From NCBI GenBank assembly GCA_037833965.1, contig AP031355.1, positions 27,305,501-27,369,500 of the forward strand: DNA of 64,000 bases. Reading direction: 5' to 3'. A program made the position numbers and the translations under genes. Shown here piece by piece: positions 1-16,744 of the stretch. This DNA is from Marchantia polymorpha subsp. ruderalis. Lineage: Eukaryota > Streptophyta > Marchantiopsida > Marchantiales > Marchantiaceae. Below the pieces are notes generated by a model, which was not told the origin of the DNA, ran no database searches, and saw only the letters and a program-made list of their open reading frames with translations. Numbering within the stretch: position 1 is the stretch's first letter; the number at the start of each line of letters is the position of its first letter.

Positions 1-1164
1 TCTAGTTCGTAAAGAACAATTAGTCTACGTGGGATGAATGTGATGGGATTTAAGGGGCCGGTCTTATCACTCAACATAATCTGGCTGATGCCTTTCGGGG
101 AGATCGCAAAGACGTGGCACTTTCTTAAAGTATCTTCAATTGGCGTGTAAATGAAACAAAAATGCGGGCCAACAGAGTAGTCGCACTCGCTCTTCAACAG
201 TACTGTAGAACGCATAAAGTATTTCTTGTGTCCATGCAAAAGAATTGATCCAGGTGAACTTGACCGAGGGAAAAGCTGAGCACATGCAGTCAGCAGTTTT
301 GATGGAAAGCGATGTGTCCACTGTCCAGGCATCGACAGTTTGATTCTAGTTCGCCGATTTAAAAATAAACAAAGCTTGGATCTCGTAGGCTCAATCCTGA
401 TCATGCCGCGGATAGGGAACAAGATATTACCGTCCCTAAACTCAGGAACACCTTCGCACAATCCATGATTACTAAAGTCGAGCACCTATATGTGTGGGAT
501 CCAAGCCTTTCTCGCTTGGATCCCGAAATGGAAGTGGAAAAGATGTCTGAGCAGGCACTTGTGAAGTAAAAAAGACATCTGTCTTTTAGTAATATTCCAT
601 TGGAATCAAAGTCAAGGGTGAAAGTCATCCCGCAAATAAGCAGCTAGTGTCTGGTAAAACCGTCATCGATTGAATTCCCTTTGATAGATTCTCTGGACAG
701 GGCACGCAGTACGCAGAGCACAAACACACGAAGCAAGGTCAACTGACACGACTGGAGTTCAGTCCAGTCCAGGACGGCAAATGTTGCCATTCTATTCCTG
801 ACTGTCGAGGTCGTGCTCCATGTGCACCGCGTCAGCCGAAACTCCAGTCTACGACCAGCTCTTTAAAAACATTCTCATCGGCATGCACTTCCTCCTTAAA
901 CCGTGCGCATGCCGCGTCGCACGCAACGCGACAGTCCTTCTCCTCGGAAAGTGCAACGCTTCGTGGCTTTCAGAATCACATTGAACCGTCGTGATAAGCC
1001 GGAGAGAGATCGTTCTCCTCGAAGCAAACGTTTGAATGCTAGGAATTGCGAAGCGAGGCTGCAGCTTACTTTATTCACTTTTGATTCCAATATGATGATC
1101 CATAATGATTTTGTCAAAGAATTCTTGATTCTTCTGTGAGTGAGTACCGTGAACCGTAAACATG

Positions 1165-1391
1165 TAGGACACTGTTATTCCAGAGAGACAGTTGTGCCCC
1201 TTTTTCTGCCTGTAGTCGCCAGATAATATCTCTGAATCATGGCAGTCTCAGGCTACAACTTACCCCACACTTCTGCTTCAAGTTTGGGGCACAATGAGTT
1301 TGAACGAGATTCCTTGACACTGATATTTCTAGGACACTGTAATTCCCGTGAATCAGTCGTGCCCAGTTTTTACCTCAGAGTCTCCAGATAA
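1165..1391. repeat. 62-bp imperfect direct repeat (1165-1226 and 1330-1391)
   Basis: Two copies of a segment beginning TAGGACACTGT and ending CCAGATAA are separated by about 100 bp. They align end to end with scattered substitutions, so this is an old local duplication. No function is apparent. Confidence 0.75.
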
Positions 1392-2386
1392 GCTTCAGAC
1401 AGTGGAGTGTGCAGTCGCGCTCTCTCTCTCTTGTAGGCTTCTACTACTCTGACAACTGGTATGGAGGTCAGATGCGTCGCTGAATTCCTCGAGAGGTCAT
1501 ATATCGGCGATGTTGGTTGGCCAGGCACAGGCGGAGTGCAGTCGCAGTCATCGAGGGAGGTTTCGTGAAGTGAACGCGGGTGGAAGCCTCGGTGGAAGGA
1601 AAAGCAATGGCCCGTGCCTTCCACCTGGACGATTTCTTCCGCATTACGTGCACTCTGGATTTTCATGAGCCCGAGCTCTCACATCCCCGACAGCCAGCCC
1701 GAGGCACTTTAATGGTAGAGAAGCTTTTTGCTGCCGGCAGGGCTGCTGCAGCAAAATTCGACCAGCAAGATATATGTGGGTCCCAGAATCTGGCCTCCAC
1801 TCTCGTCCTCTCATAGCACATCCGCTTGTCGTGATCGGGGTTCTCCAACGGATGAACCTTATAAAGCTGCAAACCTGTTGAACTACTCCGAGAATCCGAG
1901 GCTTGGACTATAGTCACGCCGGCTCGGGGCAGCCGCACTGAAAATGCCCATCGCTGGGGGCCAAGGTTTGGATTCTGAATTTGTCTCTCGTCAAAACTGG
2001 AGGGAGGTAGAGGACAGAGTTTGTCACTGCAGCAGTCTGTCAGTTTGCGAGTCGAACACTCAAGCCCAATTTTCCAACGGGAATCGGCTCGAGAGAAACA
2101 AGAGCTAGTCAGCTGACCATCTCGTCTCCGTTACGGCAGTGACGTCGGTAGTTTGTGTGTACTCACTTCAAACCTTCATGAAGGCCTTGAGTGTACTCAC
2201 TTCTGAATGGGTCTAAATCAGGTCATGGCTTCCTGAGTACTGTAATGTAGGCCATTCCTCACTCATCAAAAGCAAGCCAATAGCAGCAGCGTAAGCAGAA
2301 TCTAGAATTCGAGGCATGAAAGATGTCGTAGAGCTGGCCTCACAACTCCTCTGATGTCCAGATTCAGTTTCAATCAGCGTTGCGAA

Positions 2387-2436
2387 TCTGGCCAATGCTT
2401 TTCAATTGATAACAGCATTGAAAAGCATTGGCCAGA
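2387..2436. repeat. Near-perfect 20-bp foldback with 10-nt loop
   Basis: The arm TCTGGCCAATGCTTTTCAAT (2387-2406) is matched by its exact reverse complement at 2417-2436, with a 10-nt loop. RNA from either strand would form a strong hairpin. Pairing is weak outside the 20 bp, so it is shorter than a typical plant miRNA precursor. It may instead be a remnant of a small inverted-repeat element. Confidence 0.85.
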
Positions 2437-4775
2437 GTGTCATACTGAAGGCCTTGTCTTCAGGCACTTCTCCTTCGTATATGCTTCAATAGTGGTCCTC
2501 GTGATATACCGCTCGATTTGTGAAATATTCTCTGAAGACACTTCTATCTGGAACCAGAGACCATGTCTTCAACAAGATCAGGTCTTTGCTGGTCACCTTT
2601 CTTCTGAACTCGACCCGCTCATAAAACAGTCGAGCAGATTTCAGAGAGTCATCCACCATCCGTGGCCTCTACTCTATCCAAGCTTAAGTGCACAGCAATC
2701 CATCCATCCACTGGTATCCAAGGCAAATTTTTAAGGCCCATCGATATTAGGCACACGTCCGTGTCTATATCACGCATATGATTGACAGATTGATAAAATG
2801 AACCAATAATGGCAGCTTGGAGTGCGTCCGTTACACCTCGGACTTAATAAAGCTTGGATCTTTTAAACACAATGGAGCGATCATTACTTCGAGGAGAAAA
2901 GACAAAATCCGAACGTAGATAAACCAGAGCTGCATGTTTTGTCAGCTCCGTGGACCGTCCACGCGTCTTTCCCACTCGCTCCGTCCTGACTGACTTTCTT
3001 CAAAGGTGTTCAAGTCTGTGAAGCCCCACTTCTTTCGCCGAAATTGGCCTGGAGAAGTAAAGCACATTCATTCGCTTGGATTTCATCACACCTACTTCGT
3101 TTTCGAATTCGCGACAGTTGGATCATCGTTCAGCATGTAATCATTGTTTAGCCTTCGTACGCGACTAGAACACGGCATGACATCTTTTTCGACCCGGTGA
3201 TGAGCAATTTTCATGGAGCAAGCAAGCCCAGCATGGCTTGAAGCCGATGCACTTCGTACAAATCTCTTTTACTGTTTAGTCGCCTCAAGCCCATGCTCGC
3301 TTGACTAGTAAATTGAACAGTGGGCGAAGGCGGATCCGTAGCCTCGTACTGGGCTGCTGGATTCGGGGCCGTGCAAGTATTAAATCATTCGTGTTTGGCC
3401 TCCGATGAGAAGAGAGGAGACTAAATAGATGCTGCAGGTGATCATCACCACGTAAACTAATCCAAGATCAATTGGACTCGGAACACTTTCTCGAGGAGCG
3501 CAGTCGCCTCTCTCCCTCTCTGTGTCTCTGTCTCTGTGGAAACTGACATGGGCGATCCGAATGGAGGAGCGTCTGTCCAGGTGACAATTCTCTCCCTCTC
3601 TCGACCACTGGAGCTGCAGTTCATGTGTCTCATTGGTCATTGTGCACAGGGCACACTCCTCGATACTCAAACAACATATCAGTAAACAGGAGACAAGACA
3701 TTGCAGTTGTGTTTCGATGCGATGTTTGACAGTGGGTGGGTATAAGCTATCAACTGCCAACCATTCTAAAGGTCCATATTTTCCCGTCCTTGTGGACTTC
3801 ACTCACTGTATTATAGTTTCCCTCATTCTATGTCTGTACTCTTCGGAGCATACTCGCTCTCCGAGTTCCGAGTGTGTACGATAAATCAGTACTGGCGTGT
3901 CCACTCCACCGACATTCAGAAGCATGTGCAATGCTGGCCAAGCTCCGGTTTAACACTTGAAGGGGAGAGTGGAGAGGGGCACGTGTGAGGATTTGCATGT
4001 CATGAGTCTAGCATGAATGTTCTTAATCAGTTGCTCGGTACCATCGAGGCCCAAGTTAGCTTTCTTCTGCTCGGACGTCGTCCTTGGGAGGAACTTTATG
4101 TGCAGTGTCGTCGTGTGGTGAAGTCAATGCATTGTGCATGATGATCTGTTTGGCGCTGAGGATTCTGTAAACTCCGAGCCTTCCAGATGATGGACATGTG
4201 CTCGCCTGCCTAAGAAGTCTACATTTTGTCTTACACCTCGTTTATCTCACGCCCACATGCACATCTGCTGAGCTGCATGGCACTCGCTGCCGTGCCCTGG
4301 GTGCTTCTTTCTCTCTTGCCGTTTGTTCCCTTCTCACCATCCTCCGCGTAGCATTACGGTTGCAACAGCAGTTCATTCACGCAATTACTGCGTCATGGAG
4401 GCATCCTCTAGATAAATTTCGTCCAAGGCTGCTGAACACTGACGGCTACAGGAGATGTCGTAGAAAGAATTCCGCAGTGCTCGTGGCGGCAGTGAGCAAA
4501 TTTCTGGAATTTGGTTCGAATCGTGTCTCGTCCTGTGCTTCTAACCCTTCGGAATTTTCATTCGAGGACCTTAATTAATTTGTCTGGAGGAGACAGGTTC
4601 GCGGGAATGCAAGAATCTGCAATGCCGGTGGATGTTCGATTCGCCTTTGGCCACTGTGATGGAACATGCATCAGTCTGTTACTCCTGCCTGAGTTGTAAC
4701 CAAATGCTGACCTTTCCTCGATCTCGTTGTGACGTTCCGTTGACACGAGACTGAACGACAATTTTGGTGTTGGAA

Positions 4776-7938
<3,163 letters not shown>

Positions 7939-10900
7939 TACGAACTGTGTGAAAAATCGATAAATTCTCCAATGGCACATCTTTCTACATCTTCCTTGCA
8001 GCTTCAGCTCGTTGATGAACTGCGAGATGGAAGAGATTCTGTGTCTCGGATTGCACGCTCGAATACTATGGCTGACGTTACAACACCTGACCCACAACCC
8101 AGGCCTGTAGTAGACCTGGATCCGTCGTACTTACACCAATTTAAGAGGGAAGAATCACAGCAGGGCTCGGCCAGCACAACTCCACGAAACTGCAATTTGA
8201 TTTGTACATCTGCTCCTTACGACCACCTTTACTGCATACAGTTTCATTTAGCAGCCGGTCGACTCTGAGACCACTTAATCGTGACGACATGCACCTCAGC
8301 GTTTGTTTACCTTCTAAAGAGAGGATTGGAATTCATGAGAAATACTTCTGGCTGGTTCATTCCAGCTTACATTTGTAGCTTTGTACATCTCATAGTCACA
8401 CGTGGTCCAATGCAGCCTTCATAGTAAGCGCAAGACCAGATTATATTGTGGATAGAAGGCCCTGTTAATGCAACTCGCAGTTCAGCTTCATAAGATTGTA
8501 TCAATGTCAACGTGCTTTTTATATAAGTAGGCGAGTGAACGTGTGTAATGAAAACTTGGCGTAAGCAGATCACAGATAGTTCAGATGCTTGAGGAGCAGG
8601 TGAAAATATAATTACCACTATCGTTACAGGAGTTAGCCCCATGTTTTGCTTTCATTTTATGGAAGGTTTGAGGGGAAATATAATTGATTTTTGCTCCATC
8701 ATTTGGCACTACCCTCTAGTTCATTTCTAGAATTGCTTTGAAGTACATTCTCCCAATGGCACTTGTATACCGAAATGGATCTGAAAAACAAATGGAGATG
8801 GTGTCCTTGTCCTGGTGTATTTCGTTTTCCTGCCCATCAACCAAAATGTAGTAATTTTGTTCGAACATTACCAAAAAAGTACAGTGCACGTAAGTCGCAT
8901 GCGTGAACACAGTTGTCGTGAAACGCAAGAACAAGTCGATTTGTACAAGCCTTGCAGCCATTGTCCAGCTAAAAAGCGAGGACATGGCCTGTACGGCAAG
9001 AGCTCAATGCGAACGTTTGGCTGGCTCTAAAAGCTGATTCTGCCGTCCCTTTCACGTCCATTTCTCGAATTTCAGACTAACTTTCATATGAGTTGATAAC
9101 CAGTTATTTTGTTGCGTTTTGTCTCCATTAGCTGATATTCACTATTCGTCTCGAATACTTTAACGTGATGAATAATGATTTATATAATAAGCATGGATGC
9201 TTTCTTGAATAAATAAAGCATTTGTGATACAATTTACCAAAATCAATCTTATCCTAAAATATTTGAAATATGTTACTTATTATGTATATATAACCATAAT
9301 AGTTTCATCATCCTAGGTGGTACTTGTGTGATGTTATCTTCCTTTCTCATTAGAATAATTCTTTTCAAAGTTTCCAATTTTCGACTAGAGATTGACACAA
9401 ATTCTTCTGCATTTTAATCTTATTATAAAAAGTAATATTAATTTTAGAAATTCAACTGTCAAATGAAGTCACATTGGCGTCAGTTTTACAGATTTTTACT
9501 ATACATATAACTTTAGCTTTTATTATCCTTCTTGAGTATAAAAATTGTAAAAAATCATATTCATATGTATTTGTTTATTTATTTATCTCCAAGAGCTTTG
9601 AATGGTATTATAATAGTCTTGAGTATGAAAAAATTTGATCTAAATAAGAAGTAATCAGATTAAAATGTAGATATATAATTTTCCAGATTATGCATTAATA
9701 GAAGTAAATTTTATCATAATACTTGGGATGCTTAATAGTTATGGCGTTGCATGTAGCATTAGATTGGTAATAGAGTATCATGTGACACAATTGTTCTTCT
9801 TGTGCAATTATGATTCCATTTGTCTTGAAATATTGGTGGGTGATTGCAAAAATACTATGATGAGATATCATACTATAAATAGATATTTGACTCACATGAG
9901 AGGTGCTTTATTCTTCAAGCCACGACATAAATTCTTGTAGTTATTCATCTTTGACTAAAGATTTTTATCGCTGTACATCGTCATGAAACTATTTGCAACA
10001 TGCTTTATTCTCAACATGCTTTATACTCTTTTGATAGATTCAGGAATTCTTTATATCATAAAGAATGTCTTTGTTCTTGTTGCGTAAACTCATGGTATTT
10101 GGCTCAACAATACACTATGACTTTAAAATTGCACCAAGAATCCTTCCCTGCTGCTTGTTATCAAGCGCTTTCCTATTGCTAGGTCCTTTCAGGTAGGCAG
10201 GTAATACGGGCTTTTTCTCATCGATGTGACTTGAACCTAGCTTTATATGCCAATATTCATCTTTATTATTTACATGTAAGTATACACTAATTTTTAGATG
10301 TGTCAAGCAAAATATTGACTTAGTGCATGTTTGATGTACATTATGTTTCTAGATATATATTTTTTGTTATGGATGTACACATCACAGTGAATTGAGTGTT
10401 GGTATGCTTTGCAATTTTCTATAATCAGTGTATCACTGAACTTGTATTAAAAATACAGCATTGAAGTGTAATTATGATAACGAATGTATTTGTAAATAGA
10501 ATTAAAAATATGTACAAATATATTTTCTTAATATTAAAAAAAAAATCTGTGATCAAGATTTATTGATTCGTTCATAATATTGAATAGACGGCTAATGAAC
10601 TAAGCAATGGACAAGATCTCCAAGTAAACATGTATGAGATTATATAAAATCTTGTTTGAAACTATGAATTGTTATTTTGATACATTCGAGAGAAAGTGCT
10701 AAAGAACCTACAATATCATCTCACATTATATTGGTTTTTTTTGTCAAATCTTGTGGCATTATCTAGACACTATATGCAATACTATTTGAAAAATAAAAAA
10801 TGATGCCATTTTTTATTGCAACTCATTTGCATACATTTACATATTTTCAGTACATCTTAGTTTTCGTACTCAAAATTTGATGTAACTACATCAAATTTTG

Positions 10901-10950
10901 AGATAAAAATCTGTATAATATAATCAAAATAGGCCTGAAAGTTCTCTATT
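7939..10950. other. Intergenic; AT-rich from about 9.06 kb
   Basis: The first few hundred bases are the likely 3' UTR of PLP-A. After about 9060 the composition turns sharply AT-rich and stays so. A perfect palindrome sits at 10869-10902. I see no domain-bearing frame; short open frames of 60-90 codons occur by chance on both strands. Confidence 0.6.
10869..10902. repeat. Perfect 16-bp inverted repeat, 2-nt spacer
   Basis: CTCAAAATTTGATGTA at 10869-10884 is followed by AC and then the exact reverse complement. It is a cruciform-capable palindrome inside AT-rich DNA, probably a remnant of an element terminus. Confidence 0.85.
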
Positions 10951-11009
10951 GATCCTCAAACTAATAATACATTTAGTTTCATCCTCTCGGTATGGACATG
11001 CGCGCGTTC

Positions 11010-11760
11010 CTAGAAAGTGCCAACTGCGACCCTTATTTGTTTGTCGTCTTCCTATTCAGTACAGAGTTGCTGGACGACGTGGTTTGAGTGGTTCTTCTTT
11101 GAGTCGTTCACGTCTCGCATCGAACGTCCTCCGTTACTCGCTACGGCGCGTCGGGCGACGTCCCCCAAACGCGCACATGCGAGCAGACAGAGCTGGCCGG
11201 CCCCTCGGAACGGAAATGAGGAGCGACTCGAGCTCCTTTCTCCAGGCCGGGTCCTCCAGTACAGTACTGTACCTCGCAAATTCGACTGCGAGGTTGACTT
11301 CAAGTCGTTACAGAAGTACTGTACCTTCATAGCGTCGCACCCTCAGTCTGCGACCCGGTTCCGGTCGCTGCATTGAGCCGCGGCCGCGGCACCCGTGGTC
11401 GACCCGAAGTCAGCAGCGGGACACTTTGTCAAGACCACGTACGAGCGCCAGAGTACTGACAAATGAATGGCACCGTTGGTGCCGCGACTCACTCGTTGCC
11501 GGAACTTCCATCCGCAACATTTCTTGTCACCATGCAAATGATGGCCTCGCAGTCAGGGATACAAATGCACTTGCAGGCGTACAAAGTAACGACTGCGTGT
11601 AAGAGAAATTGCGACTGACTGATGAATCCTGACTCTCTGCGTCCCCGTTCGTTGTCCGTCGACGTTCGTACGCGACGGTTTGCTTGTGGGACCTTGTAAA
11701 GTCAGACCTTGTGAAAACAATTGTACATTTCCATCTCGGTTCTTTCTATGCACCGTCGCT
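11010..11760 (+). repeat. Dispersed repeat R, copy 1 (about 750 bp)
   Basis: This GC-richer block is embedded in AT-rich DNA and matches 24480-25225 in the same orientation over most of its length, with substitutions and small indels. One translated stretch stays open in both copies: here GRVLQYSTVPRKFDCEVDF, in copy 2 GRVLHQYLAKFACEVDF, each followed by a SLxKYCT motif. This points to a decayed coding unit of an unknown element rather than simple noncoding DNA. No LTR or target-site duplication was identified. Confidence 0.7.
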
Positions 11761-13690
11761 ACCATACGAAGAGCATTATGACTCTCCATATGATTGTGCT
11801 TATCGGCACTCCCATTTTTCTTCAAGGTGGTCACACCATAGTTCATTCCCTGTGACAAAACTAAGACGCATGGAATAAAAATGCGGTGGAAGATATAACG
11901 GCTGCAAAGTAAACACCAACGAAGTCAAGAAAAAGTCCAGTTCCAGTCTTAGGAGATATACTACCCCCTCTCTCTTATAAATGATTTTTAATTTTTTTAA
12001 GTCATGAGTTTTCATAAGATCTTTCTTGTGCATATATTTTTCAAATTTGCTAGTAGTGTCTAGGTTTGTTTTTTTAAATACTGCTATGATATGACACGAA
12101 AAAGAATCTATCCTTCATGACTCTGAATCTTAAAATATCATAAAATGCTGGAATCCATATTGTGTACTCATATTTGGAAAATAATGTAACTTAAAGTCTT
12201 ATATTTGAGTAGACTTTAAAACGGCTCTATTTCACAAAAAAAATTCAAAAAATTTTATGCTAAATTATTTTTTGTAAAATTAAACTCCTAATGAGATCAA
12301 ATTACAAGTTGCAACATAGAAATATGATCCCTCATCACTTAGTAAGTACTAAAAATCTACTGAATTCTTTAGTTGTAAGTAAGCTCATTCAATAATTACG
12401 CTTTTATCTCCACACATTCAATAGATTCTAAAGCTATATCCTCTTATTGAATCTAACGTTTTACAACGTTTGCCACATAAATTAACAAATGCGTGGATGA
12501 GCCAACCTTGATCAACATTTTTTTTTCCAAAGTTACCGAATTTTTTCATTCATTTGAAAAATAAAAAAAACAAGATTTTTTAAAGAGTTGTCATTTGTTA
12601 GTTCATGAGTAAACAAAAATGATGCAATCTTCATTTGATGAATAAATATTTCTTAATAGATCGCATAAAAATATCTTCAAAGTTTGCAATTTTTTTAATA
12701 CACTATTGTAATGCATCCTAGACTATAAAATTATTCATAAAAAAATTTAGTTCTGAATCATATCAAATAGATAATTTAAATGGATACTAATGATAGCATT
12801 AAATTTTTTTGAAAAAAATGAATATCTGTATCTATATGGTTTTATTGACTTACAAATTCTGTAACATTCGAGTAGATGATCTAGTTAATATTTATTTTTT
12901 AAATTAATATGAGATGATGATGATTATTTATTATTTAATTAAGAAAAATAATATATTTCATATTAAATGAATATATATATAAGAGTAAAAATTAATTTGA
13001 GTTCTTTAAAATTAAGATTTTTTAACTGTAATTAGCTTTAGTCAGTGTTTCCAAGTATTTTTCATAATATTGATCTACATATTTCCCAAAAATCAACACC
13101 AGTAATTAATTCAATTAAGAGACATTTATTATATATAAAATATGATATTTGATTTATGATTGACCTGTAGGTTATAGCTTGTTCAATCATAATTAGATAT
13201 TAGTGAGAGAGATAGTTATTCAATATTCAATTATCCCATTTAAAGTTTATTGGTTAATTTCATGTGTATGATCAGTATGTAGACTCTCACTAATGTAATT
13301 TATGTAATAACAGTTTTGATTAAACGCTTGCAATAGTAATCGTATGCAAAATGTTATTGTACTAAACATCAATTGTTGGTGTTTGCCATGATGATGTGCT
13401 TGAAGATATAAATATATTGACTCACAATTCATACTAAAGCTTGTTGATACTCACTAAAATCGTGAGAATATGGAAGGGAAGAGTATAAGAGATGAGAATG
13501 TTACTTTTTCCAAACACAAAGTTCCCGAGGCATGAAATTGTAAATTAATAGAAGAGATCAGTATTTGAGTAAGTGAACAGTAGGTAAACAATGGTGAGTT
13601 GGAAATAGGTATGGAAAGATGTAATTTTGGAAGCAAGCAATGGTATCATTAAAGTCAGGTGAAATAATAATGGTGACAAGTATGAGTATC
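11761..13690. other. AT-rich intergenic DNA
   Basis: Very AT-rich sequence with long A and T runs and no supportable gene or RNA. It reads like a graveyard of old insertions. The boundary with GC-richer sequence at about 13.69 kb marks the start of the duplicated PLP-B unit. Confidence 0.6.
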
Positions 13691-15258
13691 CAGTTCTTAA
13701 AACGTAGTCATACATGGTCCCGGGCTCATCATTCTGCCGCCATGATCACTACTGCAAGCAGGGTAGTCTTCGGTTTTCACACCACGTTTCATTCTTCTAC
13801 ATACTGAATTATGGCAGCAGGCATATGTGCCTGCATGCGAGACGTGAAATTTAATTAATCCATTTGCCAGTCCATTCAGCACATGGAAACCAGACACACA
13901 CAGCCAAAGCTAATCCAATACAATTCTACTGGCATTAGATGACCATTTTCGCACGAGATAAAGTCGCAAGAGCTCTTCTGAAGCCCTTGGCGTCTGCTGT
14001 CCTCGAATAAATGCGTGAAGTGCTTAGTCGTTCAGTTGCGTTCAGGTTATAATAAAATACAATCCAAGAAGCATCTGTTGATTTGACGCTAGATTGTGTC
14101 TCCTTGTGTATCAGAAGAGACTCCATAGCCCACAGACATTACATGGGAGGAGAGAATGAGGTCCAGGGAAGGGACGAGGTACAACTGACAGACATGCGCA
14201 CCACGAACATCTCCTCGCCAGAAGCCGGGCGCTGCGAGAGGAGCGAGATTCTCTACGTGAGGAGAAGCAGATTCTCGATCCGCACAATCGGGAAATAGAG
14301 ATTGGCGCACGGTACGTAAGAGTGAGGGACATTAATGGCCCTGCGAGCAGAGCGCAACAATGTTTAACCGCACTGCCAACCTGGAACACCGCGACCATGG
14401 GGCCGAGCACCGAATCACCAGCGGATCCAGTTTGCTTGGCACAGAACGAGAGGATCAATAAAATATATTCATCTCCACAGAAGTACCTACCTTGGAAGTG
14501 AAGTAGCTCGGGTACAAGCGCAGCTATGACGGCGGCTTGTAATTTGGCGGCAGCGGTGGCATTCAATCCAGTCAAGGACTCCCTCCTCCGATCTCTCTGT
14601 ATGCTGCTGCAAAGCAGCAGCATCCATCACTCGGACGACCGAAGTCAAAGTGTCCGTGGCTTTCAGGTATCTCAGCGCGCACTCTGAGCATCCTGCCGAT
14701 CCTTTTGTGTGTGTGGCTTGGCATCTCGAACTCTGAACTCGACATCATGAATGCGTGCGATGGAATGAATTGCCGACCTCGACGCGAAGTGATGGGAGCG
14801 AACACAACTAAGACGACGATGAGAGAGAGGGTTAAGAGCTAGGTCCACGGATTTGTCAGTGGATCTCTGAACGCTTACGTTCTTTCGTGTGTAGAAACAC
14901 TCGGGAGAACACACCAAGAAGGAAGAAGAGCCGGAAATATGAAATTGCTCCAAGTAAGCTCAAATGTCTGAAATGTAGAGCTCAGTATGATCAATATATA
15001 AAGATGATTGTTTCTACCACTGTCCACGAGTCACTACTTCAGATGCATGCATCGGTGGACGATCCAGGTGTAGCACCAATTCACCCAGGTAGACTCGAGC
15101 AAGCACGAGGAGAAAGCATCCGGACGTCGCATCAGGTGACTTTTTTCGTCTCTCCAGTTGCCAGGCACAGCAGACATGGCCCAGCTCTATGGCGTAGCGT
15201 CTATCAAGGTAGGATACCGTTCTCTCTCTCTCTCTCCAACTTCAGCTGCGAATATCTG

Positions 15259-15284
15259 TAGCTTATACTATATAATATAAGCTA
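15259..15284. repeat. 9-bp inverted repeat, 8-nt spacer
   Basis: TAGCTTATA at 15259-15267 is matched by TATAAGCTA at 15276-15284. It is a small foldback within the duplicated block, and nothing indicates a function. Confidence 0.6.
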
Positions 15285-16273
15285 TGGCTACACGATCAGA
15301 ATCAGGAATCTCCTGGTTGACGAGGTCGTCGAGCACGCAGATAAGTTCGACGGTATGGTCTTGCCTTTTTGTCTCCGTGTAGATGTGATCGATGGAGTGG
15401 GTGGTCCCCATGCTTCACATTCCCGTGAGCTAATAGGTCCAGTTGTGATTCGTCCTGGCGGCGGAATTCGAAACTGTCTCTCTCACTTTCTCCATTCACC
15501 CACAGTAGTAGAGAAAGTTCTCCTACTTCCTGCTTGAGTACGATGAAATAAAGGCAAACGCAATCGGATCAGAGAATTATTGTGTGAGCGATCAAGGAAA
15601 ACAGAATTCCTTTCATCACGTTTGAATGTTGTAGGCTCGGACGCACGTGATGAGCCGGCGCCGGCCACGTTGGGATATTACATGCCATTCGGAAGGTACG
15701 AGGATATGAAGCTCAGTGATCTGACTGGAGGGTCTGCCCAAACGTCACGTGTACCGAAGGTCGACTCACGGCTTCCACCTCGAGGGAAAAATGGCGAAAG
15801 CCGTCTATCTCATAGCCCACGGACGCACGACGACGGGTCTGACTTCAACCGAGCGAGTGCATGGCTAATCAGTAGCTCTGTGGAGTACATAAACGCTCCT
15901 GCTGTGCCATATTGAACGTGAAGAGTCGACTGACTCCCCAGTGTCCAACTCTGGTAGTAGTCTTAGACATCAGCTGCTCATTGAGAACTGCTTTCTTTGA
16001 TCGAGTGAGGTAATTCTGTCTCTCTTGTTTCAATTTTGGAAATCCATGCCCTTCAGCTTCGCAAAACTCCACACCTACGAAGTTTATGTTGTTTGGATGA
16101 GGTCTTGCATCAAGGAATGTGATCAAACCTCTCCATTCTACTCGTAGTTTTACAGTATTTTAAAGCGCTTGGAGAGCTTATCAAATTCCTCGAAACCAAA
16201 TGTAGTTGCGTCTCAAACTAGTCCATAGAGGACCGCTATGAGACTCCTTGGATAGAAATAGTCAGTATCATCC

Positions 16274-16281
16274 TGACGTCA
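16274..16281. promoter_or_regulatory. TGACGTCA palindrome in the PLP-B promoter
   Basis: A full TGACGTCA, the core bound by plant bZIP factors of the TGA/CRE type, lies 491 bp before the PLP-B start codon. The same octamer in the same local context (CCTGACGTCAGC) lies 485 bp before the PLP-C start. Conservation in otherwise diverged flanks fits a functional site; binding is inferred only. Confidence 0.5.
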
Positions 16282-16573
16282 GCTGTAGGAGCCACACAAT
16301 TCTTGACTGCTGACCACGCTTGCTGCTTCCGTCAGGGTCCTTCTGCGAGGATAGTATTGTCTCTTGTATGTTTGGAATATGGACAAAATCACACGACATA
16401 CCCAAGCATGAAGCTTGCCCATGTTTTTAAGACCCAGGCCGAGGCTCAGAGTGGAGGGGTTTTCTGGAATTAGAATGTCATCATTATCTGCGGATGTTTG
16501 CTGCTTCATGAGTGATAAACTGAAAGGCTATAGATGTGATGATTATGACTCGTCGCAAGAAAAATATATAACA

Positions 16574-16744
16574 ATGCTCTACTCACTACTTTGTTGTACA
16601 GGCAGAGGGGAGGCCATCAGCTCCGAAGAACTCCATTCGATCAGGACAAGAACATTCAGAAAGAAGGTCACAGACAGCGAATTTTCCCCAGCGAGAAGTG
16701 GCAGTAGCCCCGGCAGTAGAGAAGGGAATCTTTTTCTACTGTAA
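16574..16744 (+). other. Leader open frame of PLP-B, relic of an N-terminal extension
   Basis: A frame opening at ATG 16574 and closing with TAA at 16742-16744 reads GRGEAISSEELHSIRTRT, similar to GEAKPPSSKGLHTIKRRT in the PLP-C leader and more distantly to GEKKPSVSKVPSLIKR at the PLP-A N-terminus. In PLP-B the stop separates it from the patatin start at 16765. It is either an upstream ORF or a decayed part of a once longer protein. Confidence 0.5.

Larger units (their letters stand above)
1..4775. other. Intergenic region upstream of PLP-A
   Basis: No gene could be supported here. Several open frames of 60-140 codons exist on both strands, but they overlap each other in antisense, lack splice partners and show no recognisable domain. 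The stretch holds a 62-bp direct repeat at about 1165 and 1330, a near-perfect foldback at 2387-2436 and ordinary mixed-composition DNA. The last few hundred bases must contain the promoter and leader of PLP-A, but I see no clear TATA box. The TGACGTCA site shared by the other two patatin promoters was not found near this start. Confidence 0.6.

Noticed and set aside
2354..2734. 126-codon open frame upstream of PLP-A
   Set aside because: It runs through the 20-bp hairpin and shows no domain, no promoter and no conservation elsewhere in the window.
14110..15915. Weak resemblance of the duplicated block to proline dehydrogenase (AQLYG near 15180, YMPFG near 15680)
   Set aside because: Two short matches only. 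The spacing and the sequence between them do not fit the family, and the second block copy does not preserve either motif.
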